A DNA stretch of 64,000 nucleotides from CAVXUB01 sp963764805 (GTDB taxonomy: Bacteria > Actinomycetota > Acidimicrobiia > Acidimicrobiales > Bog-793), in the NCBI GenBank assembly GCA_963764805.1, contig CAVXUB010000003.1, forward strand, positions 372,001-436,000. Reading direction: 5' to 3'. Position numbers and translations under genes: made by a program. Below the pieces are notes generated by a model. It was not told the origin of the DNA and ran no database searches. It was given only the letters and a program-made list of their open reading frames with translations. How positions within the stretch are numbered: position 1 is the stretch's first letter; each line of letters opens with the position of its first letter. This document shows positions 57,409-64,000 of this stretch, in pieces.

Positions 57409-58586
57409 CCTCGACCTCGCCCACACCCGTACCGCCCGTACCGCCCGTACCGCCCGTACCGCCGGCGCAGCAGGCGGCCGCCACCGCCGATGTCGCGGTC
57501 TGCGTCGAGCAGTTGCGGCGCCCCGTCCCGGGCGGGATCGGCACGTACGTGCTGGGGCTCTGCAAGGGCCTCCGCCAGATGGCTGCGGCCGATCGCCCTT
57601 CGGTGACGCTGCTGTCGAGCCGCCCCGGCGGCGACGAGGACGCGACCGCCGGGCTCGGGTTCCCACTCGTCGAGTCGCGCCTGCCCGTGCGGGTGCTGAC
57701 CAAGGCGTGGGACTGCGGCCTCTGGTGGTCGGCGAGGCGATACTCGCTCGTGCATGCCGCCTCGCTCGCCGCACCACCGCCGGAGGGAAGGCCGCTCGTC
57801 GTCGCCGTGCACGACCTGGCGTGGCGGGAGGTGCCCGATGCCTATCCGCGGCGCGGTCGCAGGTGGCACGAGCACGCCCTGCGACGCGCCGGGGCGAGGG
57901 CGGCGGCCTTCGTCGTCCCATCGCAGGATACGGCGACGATGCTGGAGGAGGCGCTCTCAGCGCGTGGCTTCGCCGACCGCCCGATCACGGTGATACCGCA
58001 CGGGTCCGACCACCTTCCTCCTCCCGAGGAGGCTGCCTGCGAGCAGCTGCTGCGGCGCCTTTCTGTAGAAGGACCGTTCCTGCTGGCCGTCGGCACCTTG
58101 GAGCCGCGCAAGAACCTGGCCCGGCTGTTCGATGCGTACACGCGGATCCGCCGCTCGCTGCCGCAGCCGTGGCCGCTCGTGGTGGCGGGCCGCGCCGGTT
58201 GGGGTGCGAGCGTGTCGCCAGTGGACGGGGTGGTCCTCGCCGGAACGGTGTCGCCGGGCGTGCTCGCAGCCCTCTACGGCCGCGCCCGCTGCCTCGCGTA
58301 CGTGCCTGTCCGGGAGGGTTTCGGGCTGCCGGTGCTGGAGGCGATGGCCGCCGGTGCGCCGGTCGTGTCGAGCGCGGTCCCGGCGGCGGGAGATGCTGCG
58401 CTGGTGGTCGATCCCGCGGACGTCGCTGCGATCGCAGAAGCTCTGGTCGTCGCTGCCACCGAGGACGACGAGCGCCGGCGGTTGACGGCGGCCGGCCTGC
58501 AGCGGGCGGCGGCCCATTCTTGGGAGCTGGCGGCCCGGTTGCACGTTGATGTGTGGCGGGCGGCACTGGGCGGCGGATCGGGGTGA
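57405..58586 (+). CDS. Family 4 glycosyltransferase
   Basis: A 393-residue GT-B glycosyltransferase: VCVEQLRRPVPGGIGTYVLG, VVAVHDLAWREVPDAYPRRG, LAVGTLEPRKNLARLFDAYT and VREGFGLPVLEAMAAGAPVV for the donor site. The N-terminus has PPVPPVPPVPP, encoded by a 9-base tandem repeat and probably disordered. It overlaps the previous and next glycosyltransferase genes (ATGA and GTGA). It probably adds a sugar to a lipid-linked glycan. The donor is not identified. Confidence 0.88.
   Translation: MTSTSPTPVPPVPPVPPVPPAQQAAATADVAVCVEQLRRPVPGGIGTYVLGLCKGLRQMAAADRPSVTLLSSRPGGDEDATAGLGFPLVESRLPVRVLTKAWDCGLWWSARRYSLVHAASLAAPPPEGRPLVVAVHDLAWREVPDAYPRRGRRWHEHALRRAGARAAAFVVPSQDTATMLEEALSARGFADRPITVIPHGSDHLPPPEEAACEQLLRRLSVEGPFLLAVGTLEPRKNLARLFDAYTRIRRSLPQPWPLVVAGRAGWGASVSPVDGVVLAGTVSPGVLAALYGRARCLAYVPVREGFGLPVLEAMAAGAPVVSSAVPAAGDAALVVDPADVAAIAEALVVAATEDDERRRLTAAGLQRAAAHSWELAARLHVDVWRAALGGGSG
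57426..57461 (+). repeat. 9-bp tandem repeat (CCCGTACCG), four copies
   Basis: Four perfect units of CCCGTACCG encode the PPV repeat at the start of the second GT4 protein. Copy number may vary. Confidence 0.9.
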
Positions 58587-59707
58587 GACCGTTGTCGGTG
58601 GCGCTCGACGCCAGCGCCATCCCGTCCCAGCCGGTGGGCGCCGGAACGTACGTCGTCGAGCTCGTGCGGGTGCTGGCAGGCCCTGACGCCCCACCGGATC
58701 TGGCGCTGACCGTGCTCGCCCGCAAGGGCGACGGCGACCGTTGGAGACGGCTTGCTCCATCCGCAGTGGTCATCGACTCGGTGCCCGCCAGCCGCCCGGG
58801 CCGTCTCGCCTACGAGCAGGCCGGCATGCCGCGCCTTCTCCGGCTGGCCTGCGAGCTTCACCACGGGCCGCACTACACGATGCCTCTCAGGTCACCGGTG
58901 CCCTCGGTGGTGACGGTCCACGACCTCACCTTCTTCGATCACCCCGAGTGGCACGAGCCTCCCAAGGTGCGCCTCTTCCGCGCCGCCATCCGGCTGGCGG
59001 CGAGGCGCGCGGCGGCACTCGTCTGCGTGTCGGGGGCGACCGCCGAGCGCCTGCAGGAGCTGGTCCGGCCCCACTGCCCGGTGCACGTCGTGCCTCACGG
59101 CATCGACCACGATCGCTTCCACCCCCGGTCGTCGCCCGAGGACGCGGGAGTGCTCCGCCGCCTCGGCCTCGCCGAGCCGTTCGTCCTCCACCTGGGGACG
59201 ATCGAGCCGCGCAAGAACCTTCCTGTGCTGGTGGACGCCTTCACGTCGCTGGCCGAGACCCAGCGTTCGCTCACGCTCGTCGTGGCCGGAATGCCGGGCT
59301 GGGGGGTCGAGCCCTTCCGCCAGGCGATGGCGGCCAGCCGGCACCGCGACCGCATCGTCGAGCTCGGGTACGTGAGCGCGGGCGACGTGCCGGCCCTCTT
59401 GCGCCGGGCGGCGGTGGTGGCCTACCCGTCGAGCGAGGAAGGCTTCGGGCTGCCGGTGCTGGAAGCCTTGGCCTGCGGGACCCCCGTGGTGACATCAGCC
59501 GGGACTGTCATGGCAGAGGTGGCGGCAGGCGCAGCCCTTCTTGCACCGGCGGGGGATGCGCCGGCGCTGGCCGAGGCGCTTGCTGGTGCTCTGGCTGCCG
59601 ACGAGGTGCGCAGGGCGGCGGGTATCGCGGTTGCCGGTCGCTACAGCTGGCAGGCGTCAGCTGCCGCCCATGCGGCCATCTACCGGGAGGCGGCGGGAAG
59701 GTCCTGA
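58583..59707 (+). CDS. Family 4 glycosyltransferase
   Basis: A 374-residue GT-B glycosyltransferase, third in tandem. LSVALDASAIPSQPVGAGTY, LHHGPHYTMPLRSPVPSVV, VTVHDLTFFDHPEWHEPP, LHLGTIEPRKNLPVLVDAF and EEGFGLPVLEALACGTPVVT are family segments. The GTG start at 58583 overlaps the previous stop (GTGA). All three GT4 proteins resemble each other in layout, and probably arose by duplication. The gene is followed by an 86-base gap with a new TANNNT box. Confidence 0.88.
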   Translation: MRPLSVALDASAIPSQPVGAGTYVVELVRVLAGPDAPPDLALTVLARKGDGDRWRRLAPSAVVIDSVPASRPGRLAYEQAGMPRLLRLACELHHGPHYTMPLRSPVPSVVTVHDLTFFDHPEWHEPPKVRLFRAAIRLAARRAAALVCVSGATAERLQELVRPHCPVHVVPHGIDHDRFHPRSSPEDAGVLRRLGLAEPFVLHLGTIEPRKNLPVLVDAFTSLAETQRSLTLVVAGMPGWGVEPFRQAMAASRHRDRIVELGYVSAGDVPALLRRAAVVAYPSSEEGFGLPVLEALACGTPVVTSAGTVMAEVAAGAALLAPAGDAPALAEALAGALAADEVRRAAGIAVAGRYSWQASAAAHAAIYREAAGRS

Positions 59708-59781
59708 GAGCGTCGCGCCGGGACGCCGCAGACGGCTCGGCGCGACGGGGAGCGGCGCGGTGTCGCATTTGGGTCCTCAGA

Positions 59782-59787
59782 TAGGGT
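59782..59787 (+). promoter_or_regulatory. -10 box TAGGGT, leaderless type
   Basis: TAGGGT lies 6 nt before the GTG at 59794. It separates the epimerase-like gene from the glycosyltransferase operon. Confidence 0.5.
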
Positions 59788-59793
59788 GACGCA

Positions 59794-60681
59794 GTGCGCG
59801 CCTACCTGACCGGTGGACATGGCTTCGCCGGCGGCTACCTGAAGGAGCACCTGGTCGAAACGGGCGACGACGTGATCCTGGCGCCGTTGGAGCTCGACAT
59901 CGTGGACTTCGAGGGGTTGGCGGCGAGCGTCGGCAGCGCGCAGCCGGACGTCATCTACCACTTGGCGGCACAGGCTCATGTGGGCACGTCGTGGGAGGCG
60001 CCTGCCGAGACGTACCGCGTCAACGTGCTCGGGACGCTCGCCGTGCTGGAGGCGGCGCGGCGCCTGCCGACGCCGCCCACCGTCCTGCTCGTCAGCTCGG
60101 CGGAGGTCTACGGGGCCGGCGGCGAAGCGCCGTTCGCAGAAGACGCCCCGATGCGTCCGGTGTCGCCCTACGCCGCGTCCAAGGCCTCTGCGGAGCTAGT
60201 TGGGCTGCAGGCGTTCCTCGGCAGCGGGCTTGCGGTGGTACGGGTGCGGCCGTTCAACCACGTCGGGCCTGCGCAGTCCGAGCGCTACCTGGTGAGCGCC
60301 CTGGCCCGCCGCATCGTCGCTGCGGAGCGATCGGGCGGCGGAACGGTCAAGGTGGGCAACCTGGCGCCGGCACGCGACTTCACGGACGTGCGGGATGTCG
60401 TCCGCGCCTACCGCGAGCTGGCGCGCCAGGGCGTCGCCGGCGAGGTCTACAACATCTGCACCGGCGAGGGCCACACGGTTCAACAGGTTGCGGACCTGCT
60501 GATCGAGATGGCGCAGCTTCCGGTGGAGCTGGAGGTCGACCCCGACCTCTACCGGCCCGCAGACGTCCCGGTACTGGTCGGCGATCCGACCGCCGTCGCC
60601 GGCGCCACCGGTTGGAAGGCGGAGATCCCGCTGGCGGAGAGCCTGCGAGACGTTCTCGATTGGTGGCGCTCGCAGGAGTAG
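59794..60681 (+). CDS. NAD-dependent sugar epimerase/reductase (GDP-4-dehydro-6-deoxymannose reductase-like)
   Basis: A 295-residue extended SDR. MRAYLTGGHGFAGGYLKEHL is the NAD-binding start, then DVIYHLAAQAHVGTSWEAPA, VSSAEVYGAGGEAPFAED, Tyr-x3-Lys in SPYAASKASAELV and RPFNHVGPAQSERYLVSALA. The HVGTSWEAP and FNHVGP segments are typical of GDP-mannose 4,6-dehydratase/RMD-type enzymes, so a GDP-deoxyhexose reductase is likely, and it could act with the mannose-type nucleotidyltransferase. Its stop lies one base from the stop of the convergent small gene. Confidence 0.83.
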   Translation: MRAYLTGGHGFAGGYLKEHLVETGDDVILAPLELDIVDFEGLAASVGSAQPDVIYHLAAQAHVGTSWEAPAETYRVNVLGTLAVLEAARRLPTPPTVLLVSSAEVYGAGGEAPFAEDAPMRPVSPYAASKASAELVGLQAFLGSGLAVVRVRPFNHVGPAQSERYLVSALARRIVAAERSGGGTVKVGNLAPARDFTDVRDVVRAYRELARQGVAGEVYNICTGEGHTVQQVADLLIEMAQLPVELEVDPDLYRPADVPVLVGDPTAVAGATGWKAEIPLAESLRDVLDWWRSQE

Positions 60682-60682
60682 C

Positions 60683-61042
60683 TCAGGCGGCGAGTGTGGA
60701 CAGCACGTAGCCGCGCAGCTGCGTCCGCACTTCCTTGGCCTGGCTGATGAGTGCCTGGGCAGTCGCCGGGAGGCGCTGCTCGACAGGCTGCAGCGTGGTC
60801 TCGATGCGTCCGACGACTTCCTCTATCACCGCGTCGAGCTCCTTCACCCGCTTGGCGACCTCGCCCCGCGCGTCCATGAGAGGCGCCTCGACCTCGGGGA
60901 ACTGCTTCTTCGCGAGGTCCACGAGCTCGCGGCGCCGCACCTGCGCCTTCTGGAAACCGAGGACGCCGAGGCCGACGAGCACGTAGGCGGTCTCCTTGGC
61001 ACCCTTTGTCACCTCAGCTGCGATGTCGTTGATGTCCGGCAT
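60683..61042 (-). CDS. Small helical protein, unknown function
   Basis: A 119-residue protein: a short head, a weakly hydrophobic segment (KETAYVLVGLGVLGFQKAQV, about 16-35), then a long charged helical stretch (KRVKELDAVIEEVVGRIETT) with heptad-like spacing. It may be a coiled-coil or amphipathic surface-binding protein. I recognise no family. It has its own good promoter and a strong AAGGAG 9 nt before the ATG, so it is probably well expressed. It is convergent with the sugar epimerase and divergent from the terminal glycosyltransferase gene. Confidence 0.7.
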   Translation of the reverse strand: MPDINDIAAEVTKGAKETAYVLVGLGVLGFQKAQVRRRELVDLAKKQFPEVEAPLMDARGEVAKRVKELDAVIEEVVGRIETTLQPVEQRLPATAQALISQAKEVRTQLRGYVLSTLAA

Positions 61043-61092
61043 GTGTGAGCGCTCCTTGGGATCGGGGCGGCCAAGGGCCGCTGTTGCTTACT

Positions 61093-61121
61093 ACTGTAGC
61101 CGATGATGCTAACTATTGCAA
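61093..61121 (-). promoter_or_regulatory. Sigma-70-like promoter TTGCAA-N17-TACAGT (minus strand)
   Basis: On the minus strand TTGCAA (61116-61121) and TACAGT (61093-61098) are 17 bases apart, about 50 bases before the ATG at 61042. The region is AT-rich compared with its surroundings. Confidence 0.7.
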
Positions 61122-61153
61122 GCAAGGCTTTCGGGGGATCTGCCGTCCGCGGG

Positions 61154-61159
61154 TAGCCT
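61154..61159 (+). promoter_or_regulatory. -10 box TAGCCT, leaderless type
   Basis: TAGCCT lies 10 nt before the ATG at 61170 of the large glycosyltransferase gene, at the long end of the leaderless spacing range. Confidence 0.4.
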
Positions 61160-61169
61160 GGCAACCCTG

Positions 61170-64000
61170 ATGTCAGACGAGCAGGCGCCACCGGTCGTCG
61201 CCGTCGTCGTCGCCTCCGACCCCGGGCCCTGGTTCGAGGAGTGTCTCGCGGCGATCGGCGAGCAGGACTACCCGCACCTGTCGGTGCTGGTGGTCGACCC
61301 GGCGAGCGCCGAAGACCCGACGCCGCGGGTAGCCGGGGTGCTCCCGCAGGCCTTCATGCGGCGTCTCGCGGCGAACGATGGCTTCGCGGCCTCCGCCAAC
61401 GACGCGCTCGTCGCCGTCGAAGGCGCTCCCTATCTGCTGATCTGCCACGACGACGTGGCCCCTGCGCCAGACGCCGTCCGCCGCATGGTGGAAGAAGCAA
61501 TCAGGTCCAATGCAGGGGTGGTCGCCCCGAAGTACGTGGCCTGGACCGACCCGGACCGGCTGCTGCAGGTCGGACTGGGGGTGGATCGTTTCGGGACGGT
61601 CGTACCACGGGTCGAACAGGACGAGCTCGACCAGTCACAGCACGACGAGGTGCGCGACGTGTTCGCCGCTCCCGGCGGATGCGTCCTGATCCGGGCAGAC
61701 CTGTTCGCCACTCTCGGCGGCTTCGACCCTCAGATGACGATGTTGGGCGAGGACGTCGACTTCTGCTGGCGTGCGCAAGTGGCCGGGGCGCGCGTGGTGG
61801 TGGCACCATCGGCGACGGTCCGCCACCTGCAGGCGACCGCCGGCGGGGTGCGCCCGCTCCCTGGCGGCACTGCCAGGCCGCGGCTGCTCTGGCGGCGCCA
61901 CGAGCTGCGTTCGGTCTTGAAGAACTACGGGCGCATCCGGCGGACCACGGTGCTCGCTCAGCTCGCCGTGCTGACGATCATCGAGATCGTCTACTGCCTG
62001 CTACGTGGGCAGGGTGAGCGGGCCGCTGACGTGATGGCGGCCTGGCGATGGAACCTGCGGCGCGAGCGGCATGTCAAGGTCGAGCGGCGCCGGCTCCGCC
62101 AGATCAGGCACGTTCCTGATCGGGCCGTCGCCCGGATGCAGACGAGCTCCGCCCAGCGGTTGCGGCGCTTCCTGCGCAGGGCGCTCGCCGGGCCCGAGCA
62201 CGAGCGGGGCCCCCTCCGCGAAGGCACTCGACAGCAGAACGTGGTGATCGTCGGCATCACGATCGTCGTGCTGCTCGTCGGCGTCCGCAACCTTCTTGCT
62301 TCGCCGCTGCCCTTGATCGGCTCGCTGGCGCCCCTGCCGAGGTCGACGACCTTGCTCGGGGACTGGTTGGGAGGTTGGTCCGCGCTCGGCCTGCACCACA
62401 CGATGCCAGCTCCGCCGGCCTTCGCCGTCCTCGGCGCTCTCGGAGCGCTGCTGATCGGAGCGGTGGGGCTGGCTCAGAAGGTCGTGTTGTTCGGCGCCGT
62501 GGTACTCGGAGCGATCGGCGTCTGGCGCCTGGTGAGACCGTTCGGGTCGAGGCGTGCACCGGTCGTGGCGGCAGTGGTCTACCTGGCTCTGCCGTTGGCA
62601 TGGAACGACCTGGCGCGCGGTGACCTCAATGCGATGGTCGCCTTCGGCGGCATCCCGTTCGTGCTGGCACGGCTGATGCGGGCGTCCGGCCTCGAGCCCT
62701 GGGGCGGGGTTCGCCGGCGCCTCCTGCTCGAGATCATCGGCCTTGGCTGCTGGCTCGCGCTGGTCGCCGCCTTCGCACCATCGGCCGTCCTCGTAGAGCT
62801 CGCGGCGGCCCTCGCTCTGGTGGCGGGCACCGCGCTCGCCGGGGGCCTCCGCTCGTGCTGGCGGATCGCCCTCGTCGGGGTCGCCGGCGCCGCGATGGCC
62901 TTCGTCGTGTGGCTTCCCTGGTCGCTCGCGTATCTCCAGCACGGCGCCCAATGGAGCGTCCTCACCGGTGCGGCCAGCGATCCGCGGAGGGCGCCCGGGT
63001 TGGCCGGCCTGATGCGTTTCGAGATCGGGCCGATCGGAAAGGGGCTGCTCGGCTGGGCGTTCCTGGCCGCCGCGCTGCTTCCGATCCTGATCGGGCGGCG
63101 GGCGCGTCTTGCCTGGGCTTCAAGGCTGTGGATCGCCCTGTTCGCCGGGTTCGGGCTCGCTTGGGCGGGTGCAGAGGGCTGGCTGGGCGCCGGGGGAGGC
63201 GCCTACGGGGTGTTCCTTGTCCTTCCTGCAGTGGCGATCGCCACCTGCGTGGCGCTCGGCGTGGCTGCCTTCGAGCGCGATCTGCCCGGGTTCCGGTTCG
63301 GCTGGCGCCAGCTCGCCAGCGCCTCCGCCGCCGCCTGCGTCATCGCCGGGCTGATCCCCGTGCTGCTGGCGACAGGAGGCGGTCGCTACTCGTTGCCCAC
63401 CACCGGCTACGACCAGCTGCTCGGCTGGATGAGCCCGCGGACGGCCCCCCCGGTGGCGTTTCGAGTGCTGTGGCTCGGAGATCCGGCGGCACTCCCGCTT
63501 CAGGGCTGGCAGTACGCGCCTGGCTACACCGCCGCGCTCTCGATCGACGGGTTGCCGGATGCCACCGACCTCTGGCCGACGCCCTCGCCTGCCTCGATGG
63601 GGGGCATCGTCGCGGACGTCGATCTCGCCCGCCGCGGCGAGATCAACTCTCTCGGCCACATGCTGTCGAGCTACGGGATCCGCTACATCGTCGTCCCCGA
63701 TGCGATGGCTCCCGACCTGGCCGGGGTGCAGTCCGGAGCCCCGGCACCGCCGCCGCCGGACCTCGTCGGCGGGTTGATCACGCAGGTAGATCTGCGGCAG
63801 CTCCCCGCCGAGGGCGGCGCCTACGTCTTCGCCAACGCGTCCTGGAGCCCCTCCACCTCTCCGACCGGCCGCCTCCCGGCAGCCGGGCCTTCCTCCATCG
63901 GCTCGTTGCCGCCGGCTCTCGGGGCGGCGTTCTCGGTCTTCTGCTGGGCGCTCCTGGCATCGGGCGCGCTGCTTCTGAGACGCCGGCGACGGCGTTCGGC
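61170..64000 (+). CDS. Large glycosyltransferase-membrane protein (partial, C-terminus outside window)
   Basis: An open frame of 943 codons with no stop before the end of the window. The first 250 residues form a family 2 glycosyltransferase: PPVVAVVVASDPGPW, NDGFAASANDALVAVEG, ICHDDVAPAPDAV (metal-binding HDDV near 93), and GGFDPQMTMLGEDVDFCWRA near 190. From about residue 355 many hydrophobic helices alternate with loops, including VVIVGITIVVLLVGV and ALVAAFAPSAVLV. Large GT2-plus-membrane proteins occur in actinobacterial cell-wall polysaccharide pathways. It is preceded by a TAGCCT box. The sugar and acceptor are unknown. Confidence 0.85.
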   Translation, partial: MSDEQAPPVVAVVVASDPGPWFEECLAAIGEQDYPHLSVLVVDPASAEDPTPRVAGVLPQAFMRRLAANDGFAASANDALVAVEGAPYLLICHDDVAPAPDAVRRMVEEAIRSNAGVVAPKYVAWTDPDRLLQVGLGVDRFGTVVPRVEQDELDQSQHDEVRDVFAAPGGCVLIRADLFATLGGFDPQMTMLGEDVDFCWRAQVAGARVVVAPSATVRHLQATAGGVRPLPGGTARPRLLWRRHELRSVLKNYGRIRRTTVLAQLAVLTIIEIVYCLLRGQGERAADVMAAWRWNLRRERHVKVERRRLRQIRHVPDRAVARMQTSSAQRLRRFLRRALAGPEHERGPLREGTRQQNVVIVGITIVVLLVGVRNLLASPLPLIGSLAPLPRSTTLLGDWLGGWSALGLHHTMPAPPAFAVLGALGALLIGAVGLAQKVVLFGAVVLGAIGVWRLVRPFGSRRAPVVAAVVYLALPLAWNDLARGDLNAMVAFGGIPFVLARLMRASGLEPWGGVRRRLLLEIIGLGCWLALVAAFAPSAVLVELAAALALVAGTALAGGLRSCWRIALVGVAGAAMAFVVWLPWSLAYLQHGAQWSVLTGAASDPRRAPGLAGLMRFEIGPIGKGLLGWAFLAAALLPILIGRRARLAWASRLWIALFAGFGLAWAGAEGWLGAGGGAYGVFLVLPAVAIATCVALGVAAFERDLPGFRFGWRQLASASAAACVIAGLIPVLLATGGGRYSLPTTGYDQLLGWMSPRTAPPVAFRVLWLGDPAALPLQGWQYAPGYTAALSIDGLPDATDLWPTPSPASMGGIVADVDLARRGEINSLGHMLSSYGIRYIVVPDAMAPDLAGVQSGAPAPPPPDLVGGLITQVDLRQLPAEGGAYVFANASWSPSTSPTGRLPAAGPSSIGSLPPALGAAFSVFCWALLASGALLLRRRRRRS

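Noticed and set aside
1..64000. rRNA, tRNA, CRISPR, insertion sequence or phage genes
   Set aside because: None was recognised on either strand; local repeats found are short tandem or direct repeats inside or beside genes.

Overview
The window is 64 kb of densely packed, high-G+C DNA with the gene content of an actinomycete-type bacterium. The main clues are two coenzyme F420 genes (cofD, cofE), an actinobacterial Tad (Flp) pilus operon, a FolP2-like dihydropteroate synthase homologue, the nusA-ylxR-infB-rbfA-truB-ribF order, frequent GTG/TTG starts and many apparently leaderless promoters. I lean towards class Acidimicrobiia, but this is inference from style and content. No rRNA, tRNA, CRISPR array, insertion sequence or phage gene was seen, and no gene-free stretch exceeds about 200 bases.

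Layout. 1-7.6 kb (minus): a Tad/Flp pilus operon running cpaB, tadZ-like, tadA, tadB, tadC, pilin-like gene, two tadE-like genes, a tadG-like gene and a two-helix membrane protein that leaves the window at base 1. 7.7-9.2 kb: a DUF4214-methyltransferase-Ig-like fusion. 9.2-12.9 kb: a crotonase-fold protein, a SIMPL-domain protein, and a membrane protein paired with a sigma-70-family factor. 13-21.2 kb (plus): the translation operon rimP-nusA-ylxR-infB-rbfA-truB-ribF, preceded by a promoter and a terminator-like hairpin in its leader. 21.3-26.9 kb (minus): RNase Z, then a four-gene operon of secreted protein, lipoprotein, MacB/FtsX-type permease and ABC ATPase. 27-28.3 kb: an XRE regulator and an ArsR-AHSA1 pair with clear operator palindromes. 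28.3-30.9 kb (minus): thioredoxin/TPR protein, FolP2-like protein and holA. 31-33 kb: two lipoproteins. 33-40.4 kb (minus): metH, a winged-helix-like protein, the threonine catabolism pair tdh-kbl and a nitroreductase. 40.5-48.8 kb: rhodanese-MoeB fusion, methylmalonyl-CoA mutase large chain, a GAF protein, a subtilisin-like peptidase, an M20 peptidase, a biotin carboxylase/BCCP subunit and the divergent birA; these suggest propionyl-CoA/methylmalonyl-CoA metabolism. 48.8-64 kb (plus): a polysaccharide/sugar-nucleotide cluster (rfbB, rfbD, glycosyltransferases, nucleotidyltransferase, epimerases) with the two F420 genes inserted, ending in a large glycosyltransferase-membrane protein that leaves the window.

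Two whole-window features matter for reading the annotation. First, at least nine conserved genes carry a single-base frameshift (tadB, the methyltransferase, the ABC ATPase, arsR, the AHSA1 gene, metH, nitroreductase, M20 peptidase, a glycosyltransferase), and ylxR lacks a normal start codon. One lies in a homopolymer run. The pattern looks more like uncorrected indels than real gene decay, so these genes are given with their full inferred extents. Second, a TANNNT box sits 6-10 nt before the start codon of about ten genes, which suggests leaderless transcription. Five gene pairs are coupled through a TTGA stop/start overlap.
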